NCBI GenBank assembly: GCA_933207985.1
Contig: OW240912.1
Span: forward strand, 366,355,165-366,419,164
Reading direction: 5' to 3'
DNA from: Pelobates cultripes
Lineage: Eukaryota > Chordata > Amphibia > Anura > Pelobatidae
DNA: 64,000 nucleotides
Part shown: positions 1 to 10,889 of the stretch, one piece after another
How positions within the stretch are numbered: position 1 is the stretch's first letter
Layout of the letters: each line of letters starts with the position of its first letter
Program-made: the position numbers and the translations under genes
The notes under the pieces: model-generated
The model's database searches: none
What the model was told of the DNA's origin: nothing
The model's input: the letters and a program-made list of their open reading frames with translations, nothing else

Positions 1-149
1 AAGTAGAAAAGGTTATTGTTATATAAAGATTAGTATTCTTTGTTAATAGAGAGATTACTTTGCTACACAGTATTTGCATGTACAAATAGAACCTATTGTT
101 GGTCATGCTATGTGTAGAATATAGCAGTTTGGTGATATTTTTGTTGCTA

Positions 150-615
150 TTAAAGGACCACTATAGGCACTCAGACCACTTCAGCTCAATGTAGTGGTCT
201 GGGTGCCAGGTCCCCCAGGTTTTACCCTTGCAGCTGTAAACATAGCAGTTTCAGAGAAACTGCTATGTTTACACTAGGGTTAATCCAGCCTCTGGTGGCT
301 GTCTCATTGACAGCCGCTAGAGGCGCTTCCGCGATTCTCACTGTGAAAATCACAGTGAGAAGATGCTGACGTCCATAGAAAAGCATTGAGAAATGCCGCT
401 CATGCGCATTCGCATTCAGCGCTGACATCGGGAGGAGAAGGAGAGTTCCCCAGCGCCGAGGGAGCCAAGCGCTGGAGAAAGGTAAGTGGAGAAGGTTTTA
501 CCCTTCAGCCCACTTGAGCCCAGCGGTAGTGGGACCCTGAGGGTGGTGGGAACCTAAAGACCATATAGTGCCAGGAAAACGAGTTTGTTTTTTCTGGCAC
601 TATAGTGGTCTTTAA
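150..615. mobile_element. T2-type MITE
   Basis: Starts TTAAAGGACCACTATAGGCA and ends CACTATAGTGGTCTTTAA, with TTAA at both ends. The 5' arm holds an internal palindrome (CCAGACCACTTCAG / AGTGGTCTGG). Matches the T2 (Kolobok-related) MITEs known from Xenopus. Non-coding. Confidence 0.8.
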
Positions 616-2749
616 TGGTGAGGTATAGAGCACAAATATCACTCTATTGATAACAGTACTGAAATTATTTAGTCTTGGTTTCTAAGATCACTGAACTTCT
701 AAACTTATCTATGAATTTAAATATTTAAAATAAGATGTTTTTAATGTATGCCCTATAATGAAAACGCATGCACTTTCTGAAGTTTTACAGCTTGAACAAA
801 GCCCAGGGACCTGTTCCTGTAGTGAGTAAAGCTTGCTTTCAAATAAATTCTAAGAATTTCCCCTTGGGGAACTTGTCATGAAAACAAGTTTTATTTGGGT
901 GAAGGGGGGAAATGTGGTGCTTTCGTTTTACTAGATACTAGATCTTTTGTTCCTTAATATCACACGACTGAGATGTACCTGATTCCATGTGCTTATTATG
1001 TAACCATTCTCTGAGCCTTTTTATTAAAATAAATAGGAAATTTTTACTATTTAGTAATCGTTAATGAGTGGAAAAAAAAATTGTACTATGCATACAGTTG
1101 TGCTCAAAAGTTTGCATACTCGGGCAGAAATTGTGAATTTATGGCATTAATTTTGAAAATATGACTAATCATGCAAAATGTTTTATTTTATTGAAGAATA
1201 GCGATCATATGGAGCCATTTATTATCAGATAGTTGTTCGGCTCCTTTACGTTTACACACCCTTGAATGTTTGGCCTTGTTCCAGACACACAAGGTGATGC
1301 ACACAGGTTAAAATGGCAATTAAAGGTTAATTTCACCCACACCTATGGCTGTTAAAATTGCAATTAGTGTCTGTATATAAATAATCAATGAGTTTGTTAG
1401 CTCTCATGTGGATGCACTGATCAGGCTAGATACTGAGCCATGGGGAGCAGAAAATAGCTGTCAAAAGACCTGCGTAACAAGGTAATGAAACTTTATATAG
1501 ATGGAAAAGGATATAAAAAGATATCCAAAGCCAGTCAGTATGGTTCAATCACTTATTAAGAAGTGGAATATTAGGGGATCTCTTGTTACCAAGCCAAGGT
1601 CAGGCAGACCAAGAAAGGTTTCAGCCACAACTGCCGAGAGAATTGTTCGGGATACAAAGAAAACCCCACAAGTTACCTCAGGAGAAATACAGGCTGCTCT
1701 GGAAAAAGACAACGTGGTTGTTTCAAGGAGCACAATACGATGATACGTGAACAAAAATGAGCTGCATTCTGGAGTTGCCAAAGAGAAGCCTTTACTGCGC
1801 CAATGCCTCAAAAAAGCCCTGTTACAAATGCCCGACAACACCTTGACACACCTCACAGCTTCTGGCACACTGTAATTTGGAGTGACGAGACCAAAATAGA
1901 GCTTTATGGTCACAACCATAAGCACTATGTTTGGAGAGGGGTCAGCAAGGCATATAGTGAAAAGAATACCATCCTGACTGTGGGGCACGGTGGTGGCTCA
2001 CTGTTTTGGGGTTGTGTAAGCTCTAAAGACACAGGGAATCTTGTGAAAATTGATGGCAAGATGAATGCAGCATGTAATCAAAAAATACTGGCAGATAATT
2101 TGCATTCTTCTGCACAAAGGCTACGCATGAGATGCTCTTGGACTTTCCAGCATGACAATGACCCTAAAAACAAGGCCAAGTTGACCATCAAGTGGTTACA
2201 GCAGAAAAAGTTGAAGGTTCTGGAGTGGCCATCACCGTCTCCTATCCTTAATATCATAAAGCCACTCTGGGGAGATCTTAAACATGTGGTTCATGCAAGA
2301 CGACCAGGGCCGGCGCGTCCATAAGGCGGCACAGGCGGCCGCCTTAGGGCGCACCAGCCCGGGGGCGCAAATGTCCGGGTGACCGGCAGGAGGGAAGCGC
2401 ACAACTCCCCTCTCCTGCCGGTCACTTCTTGTAGCGTGGCCGAGCGCCAACCTGCAGTGCCGCGGACTGTATGGAGGGGGCGGGGATATGAACGTCATAT
2501 CCCTGCTCCCTCTGTAGCGCACAGAGCTTCTGGCGCCCAGCAGGGGCGGAGCTACCACCGGCCCCCTTCTAATCAGCATGGGAGGAAGTCCTCCCAAGAA
2601 GACTACAGCAGCAGAAGGCAGAGAGGAGGGGGGCTGGGCAGGACCAGCTCCTCCAACTCCCAACTACCTCAGGCAGCACTTTGGTTCCCAGGTAAGCCAC
2701 CCTCCTGAACAAAGTAGGAAACAGGAGAGTGGCTAGAAAAGTATATAAA

Positions 2750-3735
2750 AGTGTGTGTGTGTGTGTGTGCCTGTATGTCTGTCAGTGTGTCTGTCTGTCA
2801 GTGTGTCTGTGTGTTTGTCTGTCAGTGTCTGTGTGTGTATGTCTGTCAGTGTCTGTGTGTGTGTCTGTCAGTGTCTGTGTGTGTATATCTGTCAGTGTGT
2901 CTGTGTGTATGTGTATGCCTGTCTGTGTGTATATGTCTGTCAGTGTGTCTGTGTGTATCTATATGTCTGTGTGTGTGTGTGTGTGTATGTCTGTCTGTCA
3001 CTGTGTCTGTGTGTGTGTTTGTGTATGTCTGTCAGTGTGTCTGTGTGTGACTGTATGTCCATCATTGTGTATGTGTGTATCTGTATGTCTGTCAGTGTGT
3101 ATCTGTCAGTGTGTCTGTATGTCAGTGTGTGTTTGTGTGTATCTGAATATATGTGTGTATCTGTCTATCTGAATGTGTATCAGTTTGTGTATATGTGTAT
3201 CTGCATGTGTGTCAGTGTGTGTATTTTCCTGTATGTGTATCACAGTGTGTGCGTGTGTGGTAGTGTATATGTATATGTGCATACATCTCAGCATTCAAAC
3301 ACCAACACTACACACAAATAAACACCTGCATGCAAACGTCAACACTACATACAAACACACCCCTGCATTCAAATGTCAACACTACATACAAACACACCTC
3401 TGTATCAGACACCAAAATTATATATAAACACACACCTACATTCAAAAACCAACACTACACATAAATGCATGCTTGCCTTCAAATGCAAACACTACATACA
3501 AACACACCGCTACAATCATACAAACATACTCCATACAAACACATGCTTACAGTCAAACACACAAATACTGCTCCATGCTAAATACAATCCTGCAAGCATG
3601 AGGAATCGGTAGAGCCCCAGCTTGCAAAGCATTGTTGAAGTTGCACGACAGATGGGGATCTATCTTTTAGCCATCCTGTGTACATACACAGACCGTCATA
3701 CAGAGACATACAGTATGTATGTCTCTGTATGACTG
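2750..3735. repeat. TG-rich array switching to CA-rich array
   Basis: About 2750-3285 is a degenerate TGTGTCTGTCAG-type array. From about 3290 to 3600 it changes to units like ATTCAAACACCAACACTACA (about 35 bp). A small palindrome around GACATACAGTATGTATGTC (near 3710) marks the next switch. Long open frames here are low-complexity and not genes. Confidence 0.85.
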
Positions 3736-3744
3736 TGTGTATTA

Positions 3745-3952
3745 TTCAAAAGGAATAAACGCAGGCAACACTCCAATAGTACGGCTGGTATATTTATTGA
3801 TAGGTGAACCACCCCAAAGAAAGTGCGTTGTTTCAGCTCAGCAGAGCCTTATTGCATGAGCTGAAACATCACACTTTCTATGGGGTGGTTCACCTACCAA
3901 TAAATATACCATCCTTACTATTGGAGTGTTGCCTGCGTTTATTCCTTTTGAA
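3745..3952. repeat. 208-bp near-perfect palindrome
   Basis: The left arm starts TTCAAAAGGAATAAACGCAG and the right arm ends CTGCGTTTATTCCTTTTGAA. The arms are about 96 bp around a short centre (GCAGAGCCTTATTGCA). Could be a foldback MITE; no clear target duplication seen. Confidence 0.8.
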
Positions 3953-4986
3953 GACTTTACTGTTGGATCCAGCGATGTCCGCCTGACACGGAGCATCCAC
4001 CACTGTTGATGGCCGGAGCATTTACACGGTATCAGTGTGCAGGGTTCTTTGTTTGTCTGTGTATGTATGTCTCTGTATGCCTATCTCTATGTTTCTTTAT
4101 GCCTGTGTCTGTATTTCTGTGAGTGCCTGTGTCTGTATGAATGTATGTCTGTGTTTGTATGACAATGTACCTGTATGTGTAGATTGTATGACTGTGTTTG
4201 TTTGTGTGCCTTTTATGACTGTGTGTCTGTATATCTTTGTGACTGTGTGCCTGAAAAATTATGTCTGTGTGCTTGTTTGGTTGTGTGTCTGTATGTTTGT
4301 GTATTTGTGCATGTATGTATTTTTGCCTGTATCTATGTCTATGTGGGAGAAAAAGAGAGATAGATAGGGGCTGGCGGGGAAGTAAGAAATACATAAGAGG
4401 TGTTGTAGGAGACACACTAAAGGGGGGTGTAAGGCACAAAGGGGCCAAAAGGATAAGACATTCAAGAGAGTGGATATGCAACACTAATGGGGGTAAGAAA
4501 TTCAAAAGGGGGCTACGAGACACAGAGGTGAAGATGCATTGTTTATTTTTTTTGGGGGGGGGGGGCGTCAAAATGCATCTTCGCCTGTGTAGTCAAAAAT
4601 CCTAGCACCGGCCCTGAAGACGACCAAAGACTTTGCATGACCTGGAGGCATTTTGCCAAGACGAATGGGCAGCTATATCACCTGCAAGAATTAGGGGCCT
4701 CATCGACAACTTTTACAGAAGACTACACGCTGTCATTGATGCTAAACGGAGCAATCCACAGTATTAAGAGCTAAGGGTATGCAGACTTCTGAACAGGTGT
4801 CATTTCAGTTTTTTTCTTTGTTGTCATGTTTTGTTTTATGATTGTGCCATTTTGATATAACCTTCAGTTGAACATGAATCCCATTAAATATAAAATGTAT
4901 TTTGCCTGCTCACTCATGTTTTCTTTAAAAATGGTACATGTATTATCAATTCTCCAAGGGTATGCAAACTTTTGAGCACAACTGTA

Positions 4987-6289
4987 TATGCATTTTGCTT
5001 ATTTTTCTTGCCCCTACCGCAGGTCACCTTTAACAGGGACAGGTAATAAGACTCACCTTCAAAAAACTGAAATCCTTAAACGTGCTGTGCAGAAAATGGT
5101 AAGCAATAACTAGTCTTACAATATATTGTATGAAGGTTGTTTTGTGTGGTGTCAACAATGCGTTCTCTGATTTGTGTGTGATATTGCAGGGTACTGGTGC
5201 CAAAACAATTTGTGTGGTATTGCACAGAAAAAAAAATCTTCTTTTAAAACCTATGAAATGTCCAGCTTAATTTTGCCTATACCAACTGACGAAAGTGTTC
5301 AAATAAGATGTCCTCTGGTGGCTCTATGTCCAGTTGCCTTATAAAGCATTATCTAAAAATTCCTAGCATGTTGTCACATGATTGGGATGCCATTTGTTAG
5401 GATTTGTCTTGGATAAGGAAGAGGCAAATTTTATTTTATTTATACGATTTTGCAAAAAATTTCCCATAGCCATTGGCACGTGAAATGTTTAATCTTGGAG
5501 AGTAGACATTCACCCCTGATGAGTGCGCCAGGGACCCTTCCAGCTTGCAGTGGCAAGTAACTTTTAAGACCTGGCTAGTAGCGTAGGACTTGAAATTTTA
5601 AGCCATTTGCCTGTTAAATGCCTAACACACTGTACAGATTAAATATATACTAAAAGCGGCTATATCACCTGAGGTCTTTGGATATTTTGCAAAGACCCCC
5701 AATGGTGACTGCCACTTGCAGTGATGTGGCCTACTTTATCTTATATCTATTCACTGCGTTGCAATTCCAATTTTTAATGATTATTGAAACAAGAAACATG
5801 CGTGCAATGCCACAACAGCAAGTGCAAGTGAAACTGGAAACATTTTAAGGTATTTTGAGGATTCTGCAGAATTTTGTAAAATAGCATAGTCAGGGTAAAC
5901 ATATGCGTATGAACAATAAGACAGAACATAAGCTTCTAGATAAAGAATGTGTCCTAGACATGCAGATTGCGAAGGACAATACACCCAAGAGGCTCCCCAA
6001 GGTCAGCGATCAGTTATCAGGCATCACTTGTATAACATATCTAACTTTTGCTATTAAACTGAATTAAATCTGATTAAACCATAAGAAAAATAGTATCATG
6101 CTGTATTGGAACTTGGAAAAAACATAAACTAAGAATAAACATTGTAAAAGTATTGGGGGAAAGTTAAACATGCCAGCAGGATTCACAGTTCATTCTTGCT
6201 GATGTTGGAGAAAATTTGAAAGCTGCATCTTTGGATTTCGGTATGTAACTTTAATTAGAAGCCCAATACAGGAAATATGTGTGTTTACA
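4987..6289. other. No gene recognised
   Basis: AT-rich unique-looking sequence with no convincing exon or repeat. A 28-nt stretch near 5064-5091 has AG and GT borders on the minus strand, but is too short to call. Confidence 0.5.
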
Positions 6290-6375
6290 TTAAAAAAACC
6301 TACAGGGACAAACTATAGACACCAGAACCACTTTATTTAGCTGCAGTGGTTCTGGGGACTATAGTGTCCCTTTAA
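6290..6375. mobile_element. Short T2-type MITE
   Basis: Ends in ACTATAGTGTCCCTTTAA, with a weaker inverse (GGGACAAACTATAG) at the left. The central inverted repeat is CCAGAACCACT / AGTGGTTCTGG. Confidence 0.65.
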
Positions 6376-7223
6376 TGTGAGGTATATTAGAGATTAGTGT
6401 CACTAATAATACACTAGATTGCCTACTTACAACCAGATGAGGATGATGATGGGCTTTGGCTGCAGTCTGGCTCCACTGGTCTGGTGAAGAACAGGATCTC
6501 TGGAGGCTGTTTGTAACTGTGGTCACAAAATTGTAGATTATGTTAGCTTTAGTGTACCTATAATCTTAATTTTATTAATGACAGGAGGCGAGTATTTTGC
6601 TTAAGACTTTCTTTACTTAAGCTTCACAGCAGCACTTTTTAACATAACAGAGTAACCAATCAGAAAAAAGATAACAAGGTATAAAACTCCCTCCCCGTGA
6701 TGTCACTTCCTCTTTCTGGCTGTGAACAAACAGGAACAGCAAACGGTAAATGAACCAGATGAGAGTTTCAGAATGCCAGATGAGAAAGTTGATGCATGAG
6801 AGGGAACAGGAAACTAAACATGTCCTCTTTGGAGAGCTGAGATGATGCTTGAGATGGAACAGCAACTAGACTTTACGCTGAAACGAGAGAGCAGTATCAA
6901 AACCAAGGATTAATCCGTGAATTGAACTTCTAAAATTATGTAATCTAATAGTTAGAAACCATATATTATAGCCCGCCTGTAACATAGTCTTAATCCACCC
7001 GCCCATAGGGTGTAGCCCCTTGCCCCCCAGAGCAGAAATACATTGCCTATTTACTCTTGTCTTAAATGAACTTACCTACAGAGGCGACCCTAGGGGGGGA
7101 AATGAAAGTGAAGGGTGGGAATTACTCGCCTCCTGTCATTAATAAAATTAAGATTTTAGGTACACTAAAGCTAGCATAATCTACAATTTTATGACATGAC
7201 AGGAGGCTTCGTATTTTGCTGTT

Positions 7224-7727
7224 TTAACGCTCCCTGAGAAGGGCTAAGGAAACGTGCACAGCCGGAGGAAATAGAAGTTGCGGAACGTCTGTTCCCGGGG
7301 ACCAGTCTGCTGAGTTGAACGCTCCTGATGTCGCCGCTCCTCTGATGGAGTGGGCTCCTAACCCAACGGGCAAGGGTCGTGGTTGACACCGGATTATCTG
7401 GTCAGACGTATGAGACCAATAGTTGGCTGGAGGAGGTTGAACGGAGAGTGGAGGTGAGTAATAAATAACGAAAGAGAAGTGAAACCACACACAATTTTGG
7501 ATGGTTAGGGAAATAAGGGTAAAATACCGAAGAGGAGTTCGATTTAGTCCGTCTGGACACGGAAAAGGTGACACCTTCTGGGGAAAAGTTATAGCGTCAT
7601 GGTCAAATGCTCGAACATCCGACACTCGTTGGAAAGACACTAAGCAAAGTAACAGGGTGAATTTTGCTGAGAGTTGACAAAGGGAGAGATCTTCGTTGCT
7701 CGGCCAAGCTTCTAGGAAACAAATCAT
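7224..7727 (-). pseudogene. DIRS tyrosine recombinase, broken
   Basis: Integrates the circular DIRS cDNA. LLLCLVSFQRVSDVRAFD matches the conserved box around the first Arg, and LGAHSIRGAATSGAF matches the His-x-x-Arg box. The expected catalytic Tyr is not visible in this frame; the neighbouring frame (7189-7389) carries further family sequence. DIRS uses this enzyme instead of a DDE integrase. Confidence 0.78.
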
Positions 7728-7898
7728 GACATTAACTTCCCATAGATGGGGGTATTTCGGTGTTGGAGGGCGAGCCAGTTTAATGCCTCATAATAGTCTA
7801 CAAACTAGCGGGTCCTGGCCAACTGGAGCTCCGTGTAGAGGAACATGGGCTGCCGAGATGGCCGACTGGGCAACGTTGATGGATCGGTAGGATCGGCC

Positions 7899-9138
7899 TT
7901 AGTCAAATAGATGAGAGAGGAAATTCAATATGAACTGTCTAGGGGATCCGTATTCCGTTCCAGGCACCAATTGCACCAAGCACCCCAGGAGGAAAGGTCT
8001 TCTGGTTCCAGGGGCCCAAGAACCCCAGAGGAGTTCCTTAGATCTCTGCGATAACTCTCTGAAATTCCAGGTTCCCCTGAAAGAGTCCAAGCCACTAAGT
8101 GGAGGTGGTCTTGTATTATCATCGGATGAGGGTTTCCTTGAGGGTCCTCTAGGAGGTTGGTCCATGGAGGCAGAAGGAGGTGATGTTGGCAAGAGAGGTC
8201 CAGAAGATCCAGGAACCATGCTTGGCCCTGCCAGAGCGGGGTAAGTAGTGCAAGCGTGACCTGTTGTCTGCAAATCTGGAGAAGGACTCTTGGAATCATC
8301 GCAAACGGAGGTAAGGCATAGGCTCCCGTCGTCTGCCACTTCTGAAGGAAGGCATCTACTGCCGAGCATTCTGGGTCTGGTAGCCAACTGAAGAACCATG
8401 GGACTTGAAAATTCGTCCAGGAGGCGAACAGGTCCAGAACAAATGGGCCCCCGAGTTTGGAGACATGGAGGAAAACTGATCTGTGTAGGCGCCAGTCGCT
8501 GCCGTCTCTCCAATGTTGGGAGAACCAATCCGCGGTAATGTTTGTCTCCCCCGGGAGATATTCTGCCCGAAGTGTGATTGGAAAACAAAAATTGGAAACA
8601 AAAATTGTAGATGTCCTTTGTCACTTCGGAGAGGGTGCGAGATCTGGCCCCGCCCAATTTGTTGATGTATTGGATGGCTGAGATATTGTCCATTCGAAGG
8701 AGAATACAACAGTCTGAGAGGTGATTGGCCAGACTGCGGATTGCAAATGAGCCTGCGATTAACTCCAGACAATTGATGTGGAGAAAGTGTTCTGCGGCGG
8801 TCCATGGTCCCCCGGTGGAGGTTGTATGACAAGTTGCGCCCCAGCCCTGGAGGCTCGCATCTGATTCCACCACAAAGTCCGGAGTGGGGCCGAAAATTGC
8901 TTTGCCGTTCCAGGCAGACATGTGGCGGAGCCACCAGTAGAGTTCTTCCCTCACCTCGGTAGTGATCGGGACCCTCTGGTCGTATGATGGATGGGTCTGT
9001 AGGAATTAAGCTTTCAAGCGTTGCATGGCTCGATACTGAAGGGGACCTGGGTAGATTGCCTGAATGGAAGCAGAAAGCAGGCCTACGATCTGAGCTAAAC
9101 CTCCGAGAGGTAAATCCACTTGTCAAAGCGTCTTGCAT
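7899..9138 (-). pseudogene. DIRS RNase H region, broken
   Basis: Contains VVESDASLQGWGATC (first RNase H Asp), HINCLELIAG (Glu) and LLRMDNISAIQYINKLGGAR (second Asp). This Asp-Glu-Asp order with 'DNxxxxxYINKxGG' is typical of DIRS elements. The frame shifts near 8356-8500. Confidence 0.8.
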
Positions 9139-10128
9139 AGTTCCTTCCTGATCGCAGTTAACTTGGACTGAGGCAGGCGAAGAACACAGGTGGAGGAGTC
9201 GATTTCGAAGCCAAGAAATTGTACGATTTGGGATGGGGACAGTGATGATTTCTCTTGGTTGATGACAAACCCCAAGGATTCGATGAGGATATGTAGTTCG
9301 TCTGTGATTGCAGTCTGGATGCGTCGTCGCAGAGTAGCAAGAGGTCGTCGAGGTAGATTAAGTAGCAAAAGCCCCTTGCTCGAAGAAGTGCGGTGACTGG
9401 CTTTAGCAGTTTGGTGAAGCACCACGGAGCGAAACTCAGGCCGAATGGAACGCAGGTGAATTGGAAAATCTGGTGGTGCCAAAGAAAGCGGAGAAAACGT
9501 CGACTGGATGGATGTACGGGTACGGAGAGGTAAGTATTCTTGAGGTCGAGTCAGTGAACCAATCGCCTGGTCGGAGAATGTCTCTGAGGAGATGTATCCC
9601 TTCCATTTTGAAATGTCTGTATATTACGAAGGTATTCAATTGGCAAAAGTTGATTACCGGGCAGAATTCCCCATATTTATTTTTGACCAAGAAGATGCAA
9701 CTGAGAAAGCCTTCGTCGTGTGGGGCGAGTTGAATCGCTCCTTTTGTTAGTAGGGAACGTAGTTCTGAATCGAGAAGGATACTTTGAGATTTTGACATTA
9801 TCGGGTAATGAGGAAAACCTGTTTGAGTAGGGAGAGAATAAAACTCTATGCAATAACCCCGAACTGTATTTAGAACCCAGGTATCTGAAGACATGTCTAC
9901 ACCCTGCCCGCATAATAAACAGTAAAAAGGTGAAAGGTAGGAAATCTCACCTGTTGGGTATCTGTTGCGTCCACGGGCTCTGCTTCCTCTTTCCCTATCC
10001 GCCCTTTGGGTGTAGAAGCCCCTTGATTGATAGTTGGGGGAAGAACGATGAAGTGGGAGGTCGCTGGCGTTGGCTTGTGGCCCAAAAATGGCTGACTGCA
10101 TGACCCCTTGTACGGCCAGCCCTGCCAA
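9123..10128 (-). pseudogene. DIRS reverse transcriptase, broken
   Basis: Copies element RNA into DNA. Fragments readable across frames: SLPTQTGFPHYPIMSKSQSI, FLSCIFLVKNKYGEF, RHFKMEGIHLLRDIL, LRSIRPEFRSVVLHQTAKA and VINQEKSSLSPSQIVQFLGF. The last is the post-catalytic 'NxxKSxLxPxQxxxFLG' pattern of DIRS and related RTs. At least two frame changes. Confidence 0.75.
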
Positions 10129-10889
10129 AAACCTGTGAGGGTTGTTGATGAAATACTCTTTTCATGGATGACTGCGCCTTGTTCAGTGTGGCGTATAAGT
10201 TTACATGTTTGTGTAACTCTTTAATATAAGGTTCTCCAAATAACAGACCCTTGGCCTTGAGGCCCAATTCTTTGGTTCCCAAGTCGGCTAGTTTGGGATC
10301 CATGCACAGCAGCACTGCTTTTCTACGCTCAGTACAGAGGAATGTGCAGGAATGCAGGAACTGAAATCACACTCCTTTCTCCTTTGTTTCGGATGAGCCA
10401 TGTGGTCTGCCCATATAGGTTGATCCTGAATATCATGTGTGCTGATTGGTCTGAGGAATATAGGAAGGGTTATACTGTATGGGAGGGGATATGCTGCTAA
10501 CAAAAGGCCTCTGAACCATGCTTTCTGTCTCCCAGATATTTTTTGAACAGGAGTTCATCTGAGACCAGATCGGTGTGTAAATAAAAGACCTGTTACTTCC
10601 TGAAGACTTGTGTCCATATCTCTATGTGTGGCTTCTGCGGTTTGTTCCTGTTATTACTCCGGTAACAGTGGGAGAGGAGGGGAGGGAAGAAACCTCTCAG
10701 CACTCCTTTGGATCGGTAGTGGAATATAGGAAGAACCACAGGAGCTCAAGTGGTATGGTATAACAGAACAAAATAGGGTAGGTAGAACAAAAGTGCAGAA
10801 CAAGTGGAGGCAAGCCACTATAAGGATCACTCCCAAATCCCATCAAAATATAAAGCACACTCTCTATAACCACAATAGTTATACAGTTT

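Larger units (their letters stand above)
2305..4616. mobile_element. hAT-like non-autonomous element
   Basis: Terminal inverted repeat CAGGGCCGGYGC at both ends, with a perfect 8-bp target duplication AAGACGAC (2297-2304 and 4617-4624). Inside: a CpG-rich left part (2310-2700), TG-rich and CA-rich arrays, a 208-bp palindrome and a G-rich right part. No transposase seen. Confidence 0.9.
1501..4767 (+). pseudogene. Tc1 transposase, dead
   Basis: DNA cut-and-paste enzyme of the DD34E family. The helix-turn-helix half lies at about 1501-1740 (KKWNIRGSLVTKPRSGRPRK) and is followed by an in-frame TGA at 1741. The catalytic half at about 1803-2304 shows IWSDETK and QHDNDPKN, the first two Asp sites. 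The third-site region reads NIIKPLWGDLK where NPIENLWGELK is expected, so the Glu is lost. The last ~50 codons lie after the hAT insertion (4617-4767). Stops, frame changes and the insertion make it inactive. Confidence 0.88.
1095..4984 (+). mobile_element. Tc1-like transposon, interrupted
   Basis: Ends CAGTTGTGCTCAAAAGTTTG and its inverse at 4960-4984, flanked by TA target duplications (1093-1094, 4985-4986). Carries a decayed transposase and is split by an hAT element at 2305-4616. Confidence 0.9.
6526..10500 (-). mobile_element. DIRS-type retrotransposon, degraded
   Basis: The minus strand shows, in order, a gag-like part (about 10500-9995), reverse transcriptase, RNase H and a tyrosine recombinase (7727-7224). 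At the 3' side the terminal sequence occurs as an inverted pair (6526-6598 against about 7125-7190; shared TAATGACAGGAGGCGAGTAT). This fits DIRS architecture, which lacks direct LTRs and an integrase. All frames are broken. Confidence 0.82.

Noticed and set aside
2232..2708. GC-rich open frames on both strands
   Set aside because: They lie within the CpG-rich end of the hAT element and cross its boundary.
2729..3321. Open frames of 99-188 codons rich in Cys, Val and Ser
   Set aside because: They are translations of TG-type arrays in several frames at once, with no start context or family motif. The same applies to 4035-4367, 13338-13734, 42364-42564 and 52623-53336.
5064..5091. Possible 28-nt minus-strand exon with AG and GT borders
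   Set aside because: Too short, no matching motif, and such borders occur by chance.
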